From positions 186,001 through 250,000 of the forward strand of contig CAXHTR010000001.1 in NCBI GenBank assembly GCA_964019655.1: DNA of 64,000 nucleotides, written 5' to 3'. Below the pieces are notes generated by a model that saw only the letters and a list, made by a program, of their open reading frames with translations, was not told the DNA's origin and made no database searches. Origin of the DNA: Perkinsela sp. pyNocScin1. Taxonomy: Eukaryota > Euglenozoa > Kinetoplastea > Prokinetoplastida > Perkinselidae. Shown here one piece after another: positions 1 through 9,627 of this stretch (positions within the stretch are counted from its first letter, which is position 1; each line of letters begins with the position of its first letter). Position numbers and translations under genes: made by a program.

Positions 1-1167
1 TATGAAAGTGACGATGACGCCTACAAGATAGGCGGATCCGTAAATTTTTCATTCTTGCCAGCGAGTGTTGAGGATATATTGCTCCCCTGCAACAATCTTG
101 TAGGAAGTATCAATGCGCGCATACTCCCAGCGAATCTCAAAACGTTGGAGCTAGGAGAAAATATGCTTGAAGGTACTATTGACACAAGCGCGCTACCACG
201 ATCAATGGTGAACCTTGGCTTTAGCGAGAATACGCTCTCGGGGTCTCTGGATTTAACTGCACTGCCACCAACGCTTAAATTGTTTTTTGCAGGCGTCAAT
301 AATTTTTCAGGTGAACTCAATCTTGAAAAGCTTCCATCGGGTCTGCAGAAAATCAACTTGGAGAAAAATGCTTTCGAGGGGAGTGTGAATTTGCTAAGAT
401 TGCCTTCAACCCTTATTGAGCTCGATCTGAGCTGCAATCAACTGAGCGGCGGGGTTCACTTTCCGAGTACGCTCACAGCACTCACGCAGTGCTCTCTGAA
501 TGAAAATCAATTCTCTTCGCTGAACATTGAGGCGCTTCCGAAGAATCTGAAGCAGCTCTCATTTAGTAAGAATCTGATCTCTGGAAAACTGGATGCTATC
601 AGGTACCCGACGCACCTGAACGAGATATTTGCAAGCCATAATCCACTTGAGGGGTCTATTGATGTCGGAAAATGGCCAAAGTCACTCAACCACGCAGACC
701 TGCAGCATTGCTCTTTCAAAGGCTTCTTCGACTCTCTTCAGCTCGGCAAAGGCTTCGAATCACTCTGGGTTCAGCATAATGCACTCCGAGGGACTCTGGG
801 CACAAAGGCATTGCCAAAAAAACTATCCATCTTGAATATAAGTCATAACGCCTTTGAAGGGGAAGTTGATTTCGAGACACTTCCGCCTGCCATGGAAGCG
901 TTTCAGATCAACAACAACAATTTTCATGGAAGTATCAAAATGGACGCTTTTCCCAAGAAAATCGTGACCATCGATGTTTCGCACAATAATTTTTCCGGGA
1001 GAGTGCATGTCGGACCGATGCCCGAGAGCCTGCAGAAAATCAATTTCATCGGCAACAAGGTCACTGCTATTGTGAATGCCAAAGTAGAGCTTTTGATTAG
1101 TGAGTATCTGCACTGCTTAGTAACGTTTAGAATCGTAAGACGCATTTTCATTTTCCTTCGTTTTTAG
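1..1167 (+). CDS. LRR protein, subfamily A, 5' end outside window
   Basis: The reading frame is open from base 1, so the short hydrophobic N-terminus and cap lie before the window. The visible 388 codons start just before the first repeat ('GGSVNFSFLP') and carry about 13 LRRs of the L..L.L..N.L.G.I.L..LP type. They include the subfamily A signature 'KGFFDSLQLGKGFESLWV' about 120 residues before the family end. The C-terminus is odd: relatives end a few residues after 'E(I/L)xxN', but here the frame continues about 20 residues through 'YLHCLVTFRIVRR' into a pyrimidine-rich stretch. It stops at 1165-1167, only 13 bases before the next ATG. A lost stop codon (TAA/TAG to TAT near 1105) is the simplest reading; a small intron is an alternative. 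Function unknown; probably a secreted or surface LRR protein. Confidence 0.85.
   Translation, partial: YESDDDAYKIGGSVNFSFLPASVEDILLPCNNLVGSINARILPANLKTLELGENMLEGTIDTSALPRSMVNLGFSENTLSGSLDLTALPPTLKLFFAGVNNFSGELNLEKLPSGLQKINLEKNAFEGSVNLLRLPSTLIELDLSCNQLSGGVHFPSTLTALTQCSLNENQFSSLNIEALPKNLKQLSFSKNLISGKLDAIRYPTHLNEIFASHNPLEGSIDVGKWPKSLNHADLQHCSFKGFFDSLQLGKGFESLWVQHNALRGTLGTKALPKKLSILNISHNAFEGEVDFETLPPAMEAFQINNNNFHGSIKMDAFPKKIVTIDVSHNNFSGRVHVGPMPESLQKINFIGNKVTAIVNAKVELLISEYLHCLVTFRIVRRIFIFLRF
1151..1167 (+). promoter_or_regulatory. Polypyrimidine tract and AG acceptor
   Basis: A run of pyrimidines ending TTTTTAG lies 13 bases before the ATG at 1181. Its placement matches spliced-leader acceptor sites of trans-splicing protists. 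It overlaps the last codons of the preceding reading frame, which uses the TAG as its stop. Inferred from sequence only; no transcript data. Confidence 0.5.
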
Positions 1168-1180
1168 ACTTATCATATTA

Positions 1181-2434
1181 ATGTTCAGCTCCATCCTTCT
1201 CACTGCCACGGATGCATGCGTACTCGCAGACCCAACAGTGCTCTCAGACAGTGCGCGTATGGAGATCAGCTTCTACGGAATAAAAAACAGGGACCTCTTT
1301 CGAGACAAACACGGCAATCCACTGGATATCAAAGACTGGGGGTGCCTGTGCTTCAAACAAGGCAAAATCTGCAGAATCAGTCACCGTGTAGAGGGCGCCG
1401 ATGCCAATGATAGCAAAAGATTCGGTGGATCGATTAATTTTGGCTTCCTGCCCCGCAGCATCGAGCACATTGATCTCACAGGCAACGCCATCGAAGGGTC
1501 GCTGAACATGCGGGACCTGGGCCCAAATCTACGCAGACTTTACCTTTCCAGAAACAAGCTCCAGGGATCCATTGCCTTCGGAGATTTGCCTGCGACTTTG
1601 AGCGCTATGAAGCTCATCACGAACCAGCTGAGCGGGTCCATTGATTTGACCGCTCTTCCTAAAAATCTTGAAGTTATTTATTTAGCAGAGAATAACTTCG
1701 TGGGCACGATCAACTTGATGCAATTGCCAAAGAAACTGCAGGAGCTCAGTGTCGAGAGCAATCAACTGACAGGCACAATTAAATTTCCAAATTCTCTGGA
1801 TCTCCTGCATACGTGCTATTTCGGCACCAACAAATTCACGGCAGTTGATATTCAGTCACTTCCAAAAAACATCGAAGACTTTGACATCGAAAAGAACTCT
1901 CTGATGGGCACCTTTGACTTCGCCATTTTACCAGAGACTATCAAAAAGTTGTGGCTGAGCGAGAACAAGCTTGAGGGAAGTATCGATGTCGCGAGCTGGC
2001 CTAAGTCACTCAAAATGGTCGATATCGCGGGCTGCGGGTTCAAAGGCTTTTTTGATTTCTTGCAGCTAGGCGAATCATTTCAGGGACTTTTCGTGCTAAA
2101 GAATGCGCTGCGTGGAAAAGTTGACACAAGCGCCTTGGCAAAGACGATGATAGATTTTCACATCAGCAGCAACGCTTTTGACGGTGAATTCGCATTTGAG
2201 ACGCTCCCTGAAGCACTCGTGGATCTTTTCATCAACAACAATAATTTTCAGGGCTCGATCAATCTATCGAGCCTCCCGCCGAACATCAGTGAGATCGATG
2301 CTTCGTGCAATAATTTTACAGGGAAGGTCAGCATCAACAATTTTCCGAAGAGTCTCGTCAAAATATCGCTTTTTGGCAACAAGCTGACGTCAACGATACA
2401 ATCAGGGATAGAAATAGTTATGAACAAGGCGTAG
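1181..2434 (+). CDS. LRR protein, subfamily A
   Basis: 417 residues from an ATG directly behind a pyrimidine tract and AG. The N-terminus is a brief hydrophobic stretch ('MFSSILLTATDA'). The cap (about residues 20-75) contains 'ARMEISFYGIKN' and 'LDIKDWGCLCF', followed by about 14 LRRs ending near 'FGNKLTS'. The cap keeps the D-W core but has 'C' where other subfamilies have 'PGV'. The protein is closely related to the gene at 3798 and shares its 3' flank, so the two are a tandem duplicate. The minus-strand genes at 48626 and 50389 are more distant members of the same subfamily. No transmembrane segment or lipid-anchor signal is visible at the C-terminus ('IEIVMNKA'). Probably a secreted binding protein; ligand unknown. 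Confidence 0.9.
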   Translation: MFSSILLTATDACVLADPTVLSDSARMEISFYGIKNRDLFRDKHGNPLDIKDWGCLCFKQGKICRISHRVEGADANDSKRFGGSINFGFLPRSIEHIDLTGNAIEGSLNMRDLGPNLRRLYLSRNKLQGSIAFGDLPATLSAMKLITNQLSGSIDLTALPKNLEVIYLAENNFVGTINLMQLPKKLQELSVESNQLTGTIKFPNSLDLLHTCYFGTNKFTAVDIQSLPKNIEDFDIEKNSLMGTFDFAILPETIKKLWLSENKLEGSIDVASWPKSLKMVDIAGCGFKGFFDFLQLGESFQGLFVLKNALRGKVDTSALAKTMIDFHISSNAFDGEFAFETLPEALVDLFINNNNFQGSINLSSLPPNISEIDASCNNFTGKVSINNFPKSLVKISLFGNKLTSTIQSGIEIVMNKA

Positions 2435-2719
2435 TATTACTTATAGAAATAAAGCGATAGGTGTAATCGAAGCACGTGCAGATTCTTGAATGTTATCGGT
2501 GCTACAACTTTATGTTATGATTAATTACATGGATTCATTTACATTCCATGGAGATACGAGACGAGACGAGACGAGTCACTGAAATCGTACACCTGTGCAT
2601 TGCCACCCAGTCTATCAGCCCACACGGTGATACAAAATATTCGCACCTTTATACGTTGCTGTGATGCCAGCCCATACTGCATTTTGAGTCACTGTTTTTA
2701 GAAGCTAGCCCAGGAGCAC
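2435..2719 (+). repeat. Duplicated 3' flank, copy 1
   Basis: Non-coding. It matches 5127-5389, behind the paralogous gene at 3798, along most of its length; shared stretches include 'TGTGATGCCAGCCCATAC'. Similarity stops abruptly at 2719/5389 ('GAGCAC'), where each copy runs into a different transposase relic. A short ACGAG tandem repeat lies at about 2555-2575. Confidence 0.7.
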
Positions 2720-3463
2720 TTTGAGTCAGTGAGGCCAGACAGAATTCTCGAGAATTTCGGCATAATTCTTTGCGTTGACGCCACCGCGTGGACCACCCTT
2801 GAAGTCGTTCAGATTAATTTAAATCCGAAAACCACCCCAAGCAATGGCACCGAAGACGTGAACTGTCGCAGTCCATCGCGGATTTGTGATCGGTGATGCA
2901 GCCTCATCAACACGGCACCACTCAAAGTAGCGCCCATCGATGCAACGAATAATGCTCTCGTCAACAAAGACCAGGCATCTAGGATCGTCCCCAGTGTGCA
3001 AAGTTGCATAGATGAAACGACGCTCGATCCATGCTTCGTACCCATCGCGGCCCCACCAAAGATGCTTCGGCCTCTTTTTGCAGACAATGTTGTTTTTGCG
3101 TAGTGTTGAGCGAACAGTTTCTATCGAGGCGGTGAAACCGGAGGCAATCAGAGCTGATCGCAAAACACTCAGAGTCATGGATGGACCTCGTAGCTCTTGT
3201 GCCTTAAGAATGATGCAATCGTCTCGCTCGTCGCGCTGTGGAGATGTTCGTGTTGGAGGGTTCTCTCGCTTTTTTCTTTCTTGAGATGTCAGGTAGCCAA
3301 TGGGCTGATCTCTGTATCTTCTGAAGGTGGTGTCCTTCAGATTGAATAATCTCCGCCACCATTGGTTTGAACGCTCAATGGAAAAGTACGCAGCACATCC
3401 CAACCATCCCTGCATATGACTCACACCATCACCTGTCAAGCCTGCGCCCCTGCATGAGTACCC
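2720..3463 (-). mobile_element. Tc1/mariner-IS630 transposase relic
   Basis: Minus-strand frame with the hallmarks of an IS630/Tc1/mariner transposase. A helix-turn-helix region (about 3150-3300) is followed by 'CLVFVDES', which carries the first catalytic Asp, then 'GRYFEWCRVDE' and 'VHVFGAIAWGGFRI'. A TAA at about 2816-2818 breaks the frame, but the same frame continues with 'GGVNAKNYAEILENS' to about 2730. The element then ends where the flank of the upstream LRR gene begins, so the second and third catalytic acids are missing. No terminal repeats found. It is a dead DNA transposon; its strand is opposite to the surrounding LRR run. Confidence 0.8.
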
Positions 3464-3797
3464 TGGTAAAGCTTTTGGTTACTGAATTTTGTTTCGAGGT
3501 CGGCCTCTTGGTCGCTTTGTGGGTGAATCGGTCGTCTCTTCTCCATCGTCATCAGGCCAGACGCTCCAATTTTCGAATTTATGAAAATTCATACGCAGCA
3601 TTGTAAATATTTTTAACGTCAGCTCCAGGAAAAAATAAGACGTTTGCACGTGTTTTCAGCTTCTGACTCGAAAGTATTGGCTTTGGACAGGGGAGCCGTG
3701 CTCGTATTAGACGCACTATAGAAGTGCTCGGCTTAAGGTTATTTTTTGGGCCAGAGGTGCCTTCCAATTTTTCGACTTCTCTCTTTCAAACGATTCA
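3464..3797. other. Intergenic, no gene seen
   Basis: Lies between the Tc1/mariner relic and the next LRR gene. Short open frames here have no recognisable motif. A pyrimidine-rich stretch (3776-3796) precedes the ATG at 3798. Confidence 0.5.
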
Positions 3798-5126
3798 ATG
3801 CTTCATACAATTCTTCTAACTGCCGCAGATAAGAGTGCATCTGTCCTACCTGATCCAATGCGCCTCTCCGATATTGCACGTATTGAGATAAGTTTCTATG
3901 GAGTAAAAAATAGAGAGCTTCTAAACGACGCAAATGGGAATCTTCTAGACATAAAAGAGTGGAACTGCTTGCAGTTCAACGAAGGAAAAGTTATCAAAAT
4001 CGAGAATTTCGTAGAAGAAGGTGAAGCAGATGATAATAAAAGACTCGGGGGCTCAATCAACTTTGGATTTTTACCGAGCACTATCGAAACGTTAAGTCTG
4101 AGTGGCAATGCCATCGAAGGTTCGCTGAACGCGCGTGACCTCCATCCTTACCTTCAAAAGCTTTATATGGCACGCAACAAACTACATGGGAGTATTGTAT
4201 TTGCAGATTTTCCGACAAATTTACTCCTTATCCAGCTTGCAAAGAATATGCTGAGTGGGACAGTCGATTTAAGTGTCCTGCCTCCAAATCTTGAATCTCT
4301 CTATTTAAACAATAATAGTTTTACAGGAGAGCTTAATTTGACAAAGCTGCCGGAAAAGCTAAGGATGCTCAACCTCGGTTACAATTCGTTTCATGGTGAA
4401 ATAGACCTGACACAGTTGGACGTGTCCTTGGAGAACCTTTACTTGAGAGAGAATCAGCTGACCGGCACAATCAAATTTGAAAATGCCCCGGAATCGCTAA
4501 AGATCTGCTATTTTGGCAATAATAAGTTTACAGAGCTTACTTTTGACGCATTCCCAGCGAATGTTCAGGAATTAGCTGTGGAAAAGAATCTTCTCGGAGG
4601 TCATTTTGACTTTGGCAGTTTACCTGACAAAATGCGAAAGCTCTGGATCAACGACAATAAATATGAAGGGAGCGTGGACGTTGCAAGCTGGCCAAAGTCA
4701 CTGGTGAGTGTTTCTATGGGGCATTGTGCATTCAAAGGTTTTTTTGACTTCTTGCAGCTGAGCGAATCATTTGAGGGCCTGTATGTGCAAAAGAATGCGC
4801 TACGAGGAAAGATCGAAACAAAGGCTCTGCCCGATACAATGAAAGAGTTTTGTGTGAGCATGAATGGTTTTGATGGCGAATTCGCATTTGAGACGCTCCC
4901 TGCAGCGCTTGTCAAGCTTTGGATCGACAACAATAATTTTCAGGGGTCCATCAACTTATCGAGTCTTCCTTCAAAAATCACATACATCGACGCGTCGTGC
5001 AACAATTTTGTCGGCAAGGTCAGCATCAATGATCTCCCAAAGAGTCTGTGGAAAATATCGCTCTTTGGTAACAAGCTGACTTCAGCGATGCAATCAGGGA
5101 TAGAAATCGAAATGAACAAAGCGTAA
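3798..5126 (+). CDS. LRR protein, subfamily A
   Basis: 442 residues. The ATG is in the family's usual CAATG context and begins 'MLHTILLTAAD', a hydrophobic stretch too short for a typical signal peptide. The cap has 'ARIEISFYGVKN' and 'LDIKEWNCLQF', and about 15 LRRs follow. Relative to the gene at 1181 it carries about one extra LRR ('LNLTKLPEKLRMLNLGYN'), so repeat number changes between close copies. The subfamily signature 'FKGFFDFLQLSESFEGLYV' is present about 130 residues before the end. The 3' flank is duplicated from the 1181 locus. Confidence 0.9.
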   Translation: MLHTILLTAADKSASVLPDPMRLSDIARIEISFYGVKNRELLNDANGNLLDIKEWNCLQFNEGKVIKIENFVEEGEADDNKRLGGSINFGFLPSTIETLSLSGNAIEGSLNARDLHPYLQKLYMARNKLHGSIVFADFPTNLLLIQLAKNMLSGTVDLSVLPPNLESLYLNNNSFTGELNLTKLPEKLRMLNLGYNSFHGEIDLTQLDVSLENLYLRENQLTGTIKFENAPESLKICYFGNNKFTELTFDAFPANVQELAVEKNLLGGHFDFGSLPDKMRKLWINDNKYEGSVDVASWPKSLVSVSMGHCAFKGFFDFLQLSESFEGLYVQKNALRGKIETKALPDTMKEFCVSMNGFDGEFAFETLPAALVKLWIDNNNFQGSINLSSLPSKITYIDASCNNFVGKVSINDLPKSLWKISLFGNKLTSAMQSGIEIEMNKA

Positions 5127-5389
5127 AATTATTTACAGAAATATAGCGATCGGTGTAATTGAATCACGTTCAGAAATTTGAATGTTTTTGGGATTTCAAA
5201 TTTATTTTATGATTTCATTTCATGGAGATACAAGACAACTTTAGTCAACTGCAATCGTACATTGGTGCACTGCCACCCATTCCATCAGCCCACATGGTAA
5301 TACAAACTACACACAACTTCATACGTTGCTGTGATGCCAGCCCATACAGCACTTTGAATCACTGTTTATAGTAGCTAGCACTTGAGCAC

Positions 5390-6440
5390 AGAGCAAAGAA
5401 AAATGGCAAGCCTTCAGGAGTCAAAGACAAAGTACCAAAGACACCGCTTATGATTCTTTGAACCCTTGCGTTCACACCATAGTGAGAGAATACAGTTCCC
5501 GAGAGAAACACTAAAGAATGAGATTCTGTATTGCGACCAGGACCGTCCACTGCGCTCTTCCCAGGCCCGAGCTGCCACAGCAATGGCAGCTGCACGTAGC
5601 AGCTTGTGAATTTGAGATTGGGATTCATCTCCTGAAGGAGTGCTTTAACACCACCTGTATCACCTTGCATCGTCGTAGCACCATCTGCGCAGATGGAACT
5701 GACATGCATTGTGGACAGTCCATGCCTATCAAGAACATCGTCAAACCGACGCGTTATTTCTTCCGCGCTTGATCTTTGGGGCAACTGGTGGCACAGCAGA
5801 AAATTTTGCATGATGCGGTATCGTCCGTCCGTATCTTTGTGCAACCATCTGACAGAATTCATGCCTTGTGCACACGTGCCAACATCAGTCGTCTCATCGA
5901 TTCGTATGCTACAAGGAAGATCTGATTGACTTGGCATTTCGATGACTTGATCTCGTATGTCTGACGAAAGAGTCCCTATGGTTTTTCCAACATCTGTCCT
6001 GTTGAGAACAATTTGGGAAACTGTTTTCTCTTCATGCTCGCCGAAAAGCGTGCGGGCTACGATTTCAATACCTGGTTTGAAAAGAATCTCGCCATACCGG
6101 CGCGGTGCCTTCACACGTACAAGCAGATCGGTTAGGAGAAGTTGGACTAAGTCGAGATCGTTTTTCGAGACAAAGCTTCTATGCTCGAGAGTGTTTCTCT
6201 CCGCTTCTTTCCTGTGCAGCTTGTAAATTGTTACTGCGTCCTTGATATTTTGAGGTGAAAAGTTTTTTGCCCCACCATGGTCAGTTTCAAAGTGATACTG
6301 CACATGGCTTTCCCTAACGCTGCCGTTCTCGATAGGTTTCTTTTCAATTTCGCAGAGACAGCAATGTGCCAGATCCCACCCATCTTCATTTTGCTTTTTA
6401 GACTTTATCACACCAAACTTCGTCTCAAAAAAAACTTGGT
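5390..6440 (-). mobile_element. hAT transposase relic (ZBED5/SCAND3-like group)
   Basis: A minus-strand frame of about 350 codons (5359-6411) with no good ATG. In order it shows a BED-like zinc finger ('CCLCEIEKKP...HFETDHGG', residues 17-46), a segment with 'IRIDETTDVGTCAQGMN' (first catalytic Asp, about residue 172) and 'SSICADGATTMQGDTGG' (second Asp, about 243). These are characteristic of the hAT group that includes vertebrate ZBED5-like proteins. After about residue 270 the match fades, and the last codons run into the duplicated 3' flank, so the C-terminal half with the catalytic Glu and dimerisation domain is lost. No terminal repeats or target duplication recognised. A dead autonomous-type element. 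Confidence 0.75.
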
Positions 6441-6845
6441 AGTTGCGCTCTAGCCCCTGGCCGGTCGCGGCTGTTTTACTCTTCGCACGTAGACTTTATT
6501 AGTAGCTCTCGGCTCGGCTGCAGCGAAGGGCACAGTAACACGGTCTTGCGTGCTGGCCTGTACGAGAGGAGGAGGAGTAGCTTCTCCGATTTCCGTCGCA
6601 TTACTTTGCGCATTTGCTGGGGCTTCAGCATTTTCAATGCGCATATCGGAAAAATCTTGCGCTCCATCCTACGACTCGGAAACGAACCATCGACTGAGAT
6701 TTCCTTGTCTTCGCTCAGTAGGAGGTCTAGCACATGTGCTGAGCCTCAGCATCTTTTTACGTTCAGATTCCCACGGAAGTGCAATATCGGAAATATGCGC
6801 TCGCCATCAAAAGCAAAGCTCCCGTGCCGTGAGAAGATAGCTGGC
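6441..6845. other. Unassigned region next to transposon relics
   Basis: No family recognised. The minus strand has overlapping short frames. One contains 'GSFPSRRMERKIFPICAL' and the next region 'GSFAFDGERIFPILHF', which look like two diverged copies of the same short segment. Possibly the disordered 5' part of a transposon gene. Confidence 0.3.
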
Positions 6846-6849
6846 TCAG

Positions 6850-7045
6850 GCTTGCTTGCTGCATCGCAGCCGCTTTGGGGGTTGAAGTCTGGGCTGTTTC
6901 GAGGCAAAAAATGAAAAAGTACATTCGAGTTATAAACGCTGAAGCCTAGCAAAGGAGCAGTGCGCATACAATATCTTGCCATCCGGACAGTGGAAGTGGC
7001 ACCAGCGCTACAGAAGTCGCTGCCAACTGTGGAATTTGCTCGCAA
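6850..7045 (-). pseudogene. Possible C-terminal piece of a Tc1/mariner transposase
   Basis: A minus-strand frame contains 'FLPRNSPDFNPQS', resembling the 'P.nSPDLNPIE' motif that carries the last catalytic acid of Tc1/mariner transposases. It is preceded by 'SAGATSTVRMARYCM', which could be a decayed 'QDgA..H.a' segment. The relic at 2720-3463 lacks exactly this part of the protein. The match is short, so this is tentative. Confidence 0.4.
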
Positions 7046-7392
7046 AGAGAATGCGCATGACCTTCACGGAATTGACCCGATTCAGCGTTACTGATCCATG
7101 GTGAGGTCTAATGGCATCATACGTAGCTCTGTGTGACGGCAGCGATCGACACGGATCGTTGACCTTTCAGAGACTGATTGCTGACATTGTTTTCTCGGAA
7201 GATGGCGAGAAATTTACTCGTGTATCTCTCTTCAAATAAGCATCAGAATACGCAAAGCAGAGACAAACAGCTGTGGGCATGTAAATCGAGCATTGAAACA
7301 GAAGGAAATTGACCTTCAGAGTAAACGAAACTCAACCAATTTTCCAGTGGAAGTACACTTAAATCTCTATCAGTTTACGCACTCTTTACTTA
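7046..7392. other. Intergenic, no gene seen
   Basis: No recognisable coding motif. Pyrimidine-rich sequence with short AG dinucleotides precedes the ATG at 7393. Confidence 0.5.
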
Positions 7393-8772
7393 ATGCAAAA
7401 GCTCATCCTCATTTCATGCAGCGATGTGTCCCACCTCGGCCGCCTCGATTACGAAAGCATGTCCCAGCAGGCACTGATGGAGATGTTTGCTTCGGGAGTC
7501 ACCGGAATTGAGCAGTGTCAAGATGAACACGGCAACTTTGAAGATATCGAAGACTGGCCCGGGGTCAAATGTACTGCAGAGCGAGTAACTAAAATCGATT
7601 GGGGGAAAATAAAGTACCCATCGCTCAAAGGAACGCTGAACTTTCAGTTTGTGCCACAGTCAGTGAAGCATCTTGTTGCTGTGCGAATGAACCTTCCCGG
7701 ATCAGTCGACTTCGCGCACTTGCCAGAAAATGTTGAGAAGCTTCTGCTGTTCGAAAATCAGCTAAGAGGGTCACTTGAAGGTATTCAGCGACTTTGTCAC
7801 TTACAACGTTTGAATATCGAAACAAATAAATTTTTTGGGCCTATCATCACTGCAAACCTCCCACGGTCGCTGCTTGAAATTCACTTATTAGAGAACGCAT
7901 TTGAAGGGGAATTCGACTTAGGATCGTTACCACCCAATATGATACGCACCGACGCAAGTGACAACCAGCTGAGTGGCTCACTCGACCTCACGGTGTTGCC
8001 ACAGCGTCTTGAATTGCTGTATCTCGGCGCTAATCGCTTTACAGGGACAATAGACCTATCCAGGCTGCCTGACACACTGCAAAATCTCGCGCTGTGTGAG
8101 AACATGCTGACAGGGACAATCGACATGCATGGGGTGAACAACGAGCTCCAAGAGCTCAACTTGCACACCAATCGATTTCAAGGGAGTATCAACCTCGATA
8201 GCGCCCCGACCAGTCTCGTGTTTCTTTACCTTGGCAATAATAAAGTAAGTGGGACAATCGCAACAGAAAAGCTGCCGAGGGGCCTCGAGGAACTGGAAAT
8301 GACTGAGACCCCGATGGTCGGGACATGTGATCTCACCTGCCTACCCACGGAGTTCAGAAAATTTGAGCTTTGTGAAAACCTTATGCACGGTTCTCTGAAT
8401 CTCGAGCACCTGCCAGGGACGGTTGAAAAACTTTCAATGGATGCAAACCATTTTACAGGGGAGCTGTGTCTGACAAAGCTTCCAGCGCCGTTCAAAGACC
8501 TCAGCGCTAGCTACAATGCACTCACGGGTAGCATTGACCTGACAGCGCTGCCAGACGCCCTCGAGTCGCTCATCCTACGTGTCAACAAATTTTCGGGGAC
8601 GATAGACCTCAGCCACCTGCCAAGGAATCTGAATCAGCTCTGGCTGCAAGAGAACATGCTCACAGGGGAGATCGACATAACAAATCTGCCGAAGAGCCTC
8701 GAGAACCTCAAGCTCTCTATTAATTTGTTCCGGCCAGTATTCAAGAGCCAAAACGTGAAAATTGAGTTTTAA
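7393..8772 (+). CDS. LRR protein, subfamily B
   Basis: 459 residues from an ATG in TTACTTAATGC. N-terminus 'MQKLILISCSD', then the motif 'HLGRLDYESMSQQALMEMF' and the cap core 'FEDIEDWPGVKC' (about residues 48-60). About 16 LRRs follow with the regular G-T/S-I-D-L spacing. The last repeats are very uniform ('NKFSGTIDLSHLP', 'NMLTGEIDITNLP'). It shares the 'YESMSQQALMEM' cap with the genes at 12377 and 14000, marking the subfamily. The C-terminus 'SQNVKIEF' has no anchor. It stands alone between transposon debris upstream and a frameshifted LRR gene downstream. Confidence 0.9.
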   Translation: MQKLILISCSDVSHLGRLDYESMSQQALMEMFASGVTGIEQCQDEHGNFEDIEDWPGVKCTAERVTKIDWGKIKYPSLKGTLNFQFVPQSVKHLVAVRMNLPGSVDFAHLPENVEKLLLFENQLRGSLEGIQRLCHLQRLNIETNKFFGPIITANLPRSLLEIHLLENAFEGEFDLGSLPPNMIRTDASDNQLSGSLDLTVLPQRLELLYLGANRFTGTIDLSRLPDTLQNLALCENMLTGTIDMHGVNNELQELNLHTNRFQGSINLDSAPTSLVFLYLGNNKVSGTIATEKLPRGLEELEMTETPMVGTCDLTCLPTEFRKFELCENLMHGSLNLEHLPGTVEKLSMDANHFTGELCLTKLPAPFKDLSASYNALTGSIDLTALPDALESLILRVNKFSGTIDLSHLPRNLNQLWLQENMLTGEIDITNLPKSLENLKLSINLFRPVFKSQNVKIEF

Positions 8773-9627
8773 GCAGATCGCAACAGGGATAGTATCTTCA
8801 GTTCTTTGGGCCCAGTACGTCATACAAAGTTGAAGCACAGTTAGGTCTCGAATAGATGTTCAGGAAAAACTTCTTATACAGATACAGAGAAACAAGAATT
8901 TCTATAGTATTTTTGTGCCTTCCGATACGAAGCCATTGTCCACATCTTCTCCAAAGATTTCATGTCATTTCTATAATCCCATGCGCACCACACTGCTGAC
9001 CCCCGTCAAGATACTTGGCAGATCTACGCCCTGGTTCTCAGCGACCGAAAAAAGGTCAAAATGATTCTCAGCGAGTGTGCGGCATTCGAGTCGTACGCTA
9101 CACCGCACTTCCCTATCCTTCACATTGAGTCTCAAGTGCAGTCTTGCATATCGCGCGTTAACAGTCGCTTGATGTGTTTGGAGATCAAAAGAGAAATCAT
9201 TCGCGCATACAATGCATCCAAGAGCCATTGGCATTGGGATAGAATTCATGATATCCTCTACCTGCTGGACTCGAGGAACTTTTCCTGTTAGAGGGTTCAA
9301 AATGCCTTCAGAGCAGAGAAAAATCAGCTCTTAACGCGTCTGAAAATATTCTTGACCCCCCACTGGCGAAACACTGGCTGAGATCGAAGGACTTTTTATA
9401 TTCTTTTCAACCTTTGACACAATGCCACGACCATCGCTTTCCTTCTTCTTTTCCATAGAATCTTACACTACAATACCTATCACACTACTGAAAGCCGACA
9501 ATGCGCTTTGAAGGGTGCATTCTCCGAATGGGGAAATGGGGTGTACTTTATTCGTAGCAGTCACTAGGTTCATGTCACTGTACTATTCACTGTATTAAAA
9601 TCAATAATTTCTTGTATTTTCATAAGA
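8773..9627. other. Intergenic with an unassigned minus-strand ORF
   Basis: No clear gene. A minus-strand open frame (8971-9300, 109 codons) contains 'LAENHFDLFSVAENQGVDLP', faintly LRR-like, but no regular repeat. The start is not convincing and no family is recognised. A pyrimidine-rich stretch precedes the ATG at 9628. Confidence 0.3.

Noticed and set aside
5380-7080. Terminal repeats and target duplication for the hAT transposase relic
   Set aside because: A CAGAGCA sequence near 5389 looked like a left end, but no matching right end or 8-bp repeat was found.
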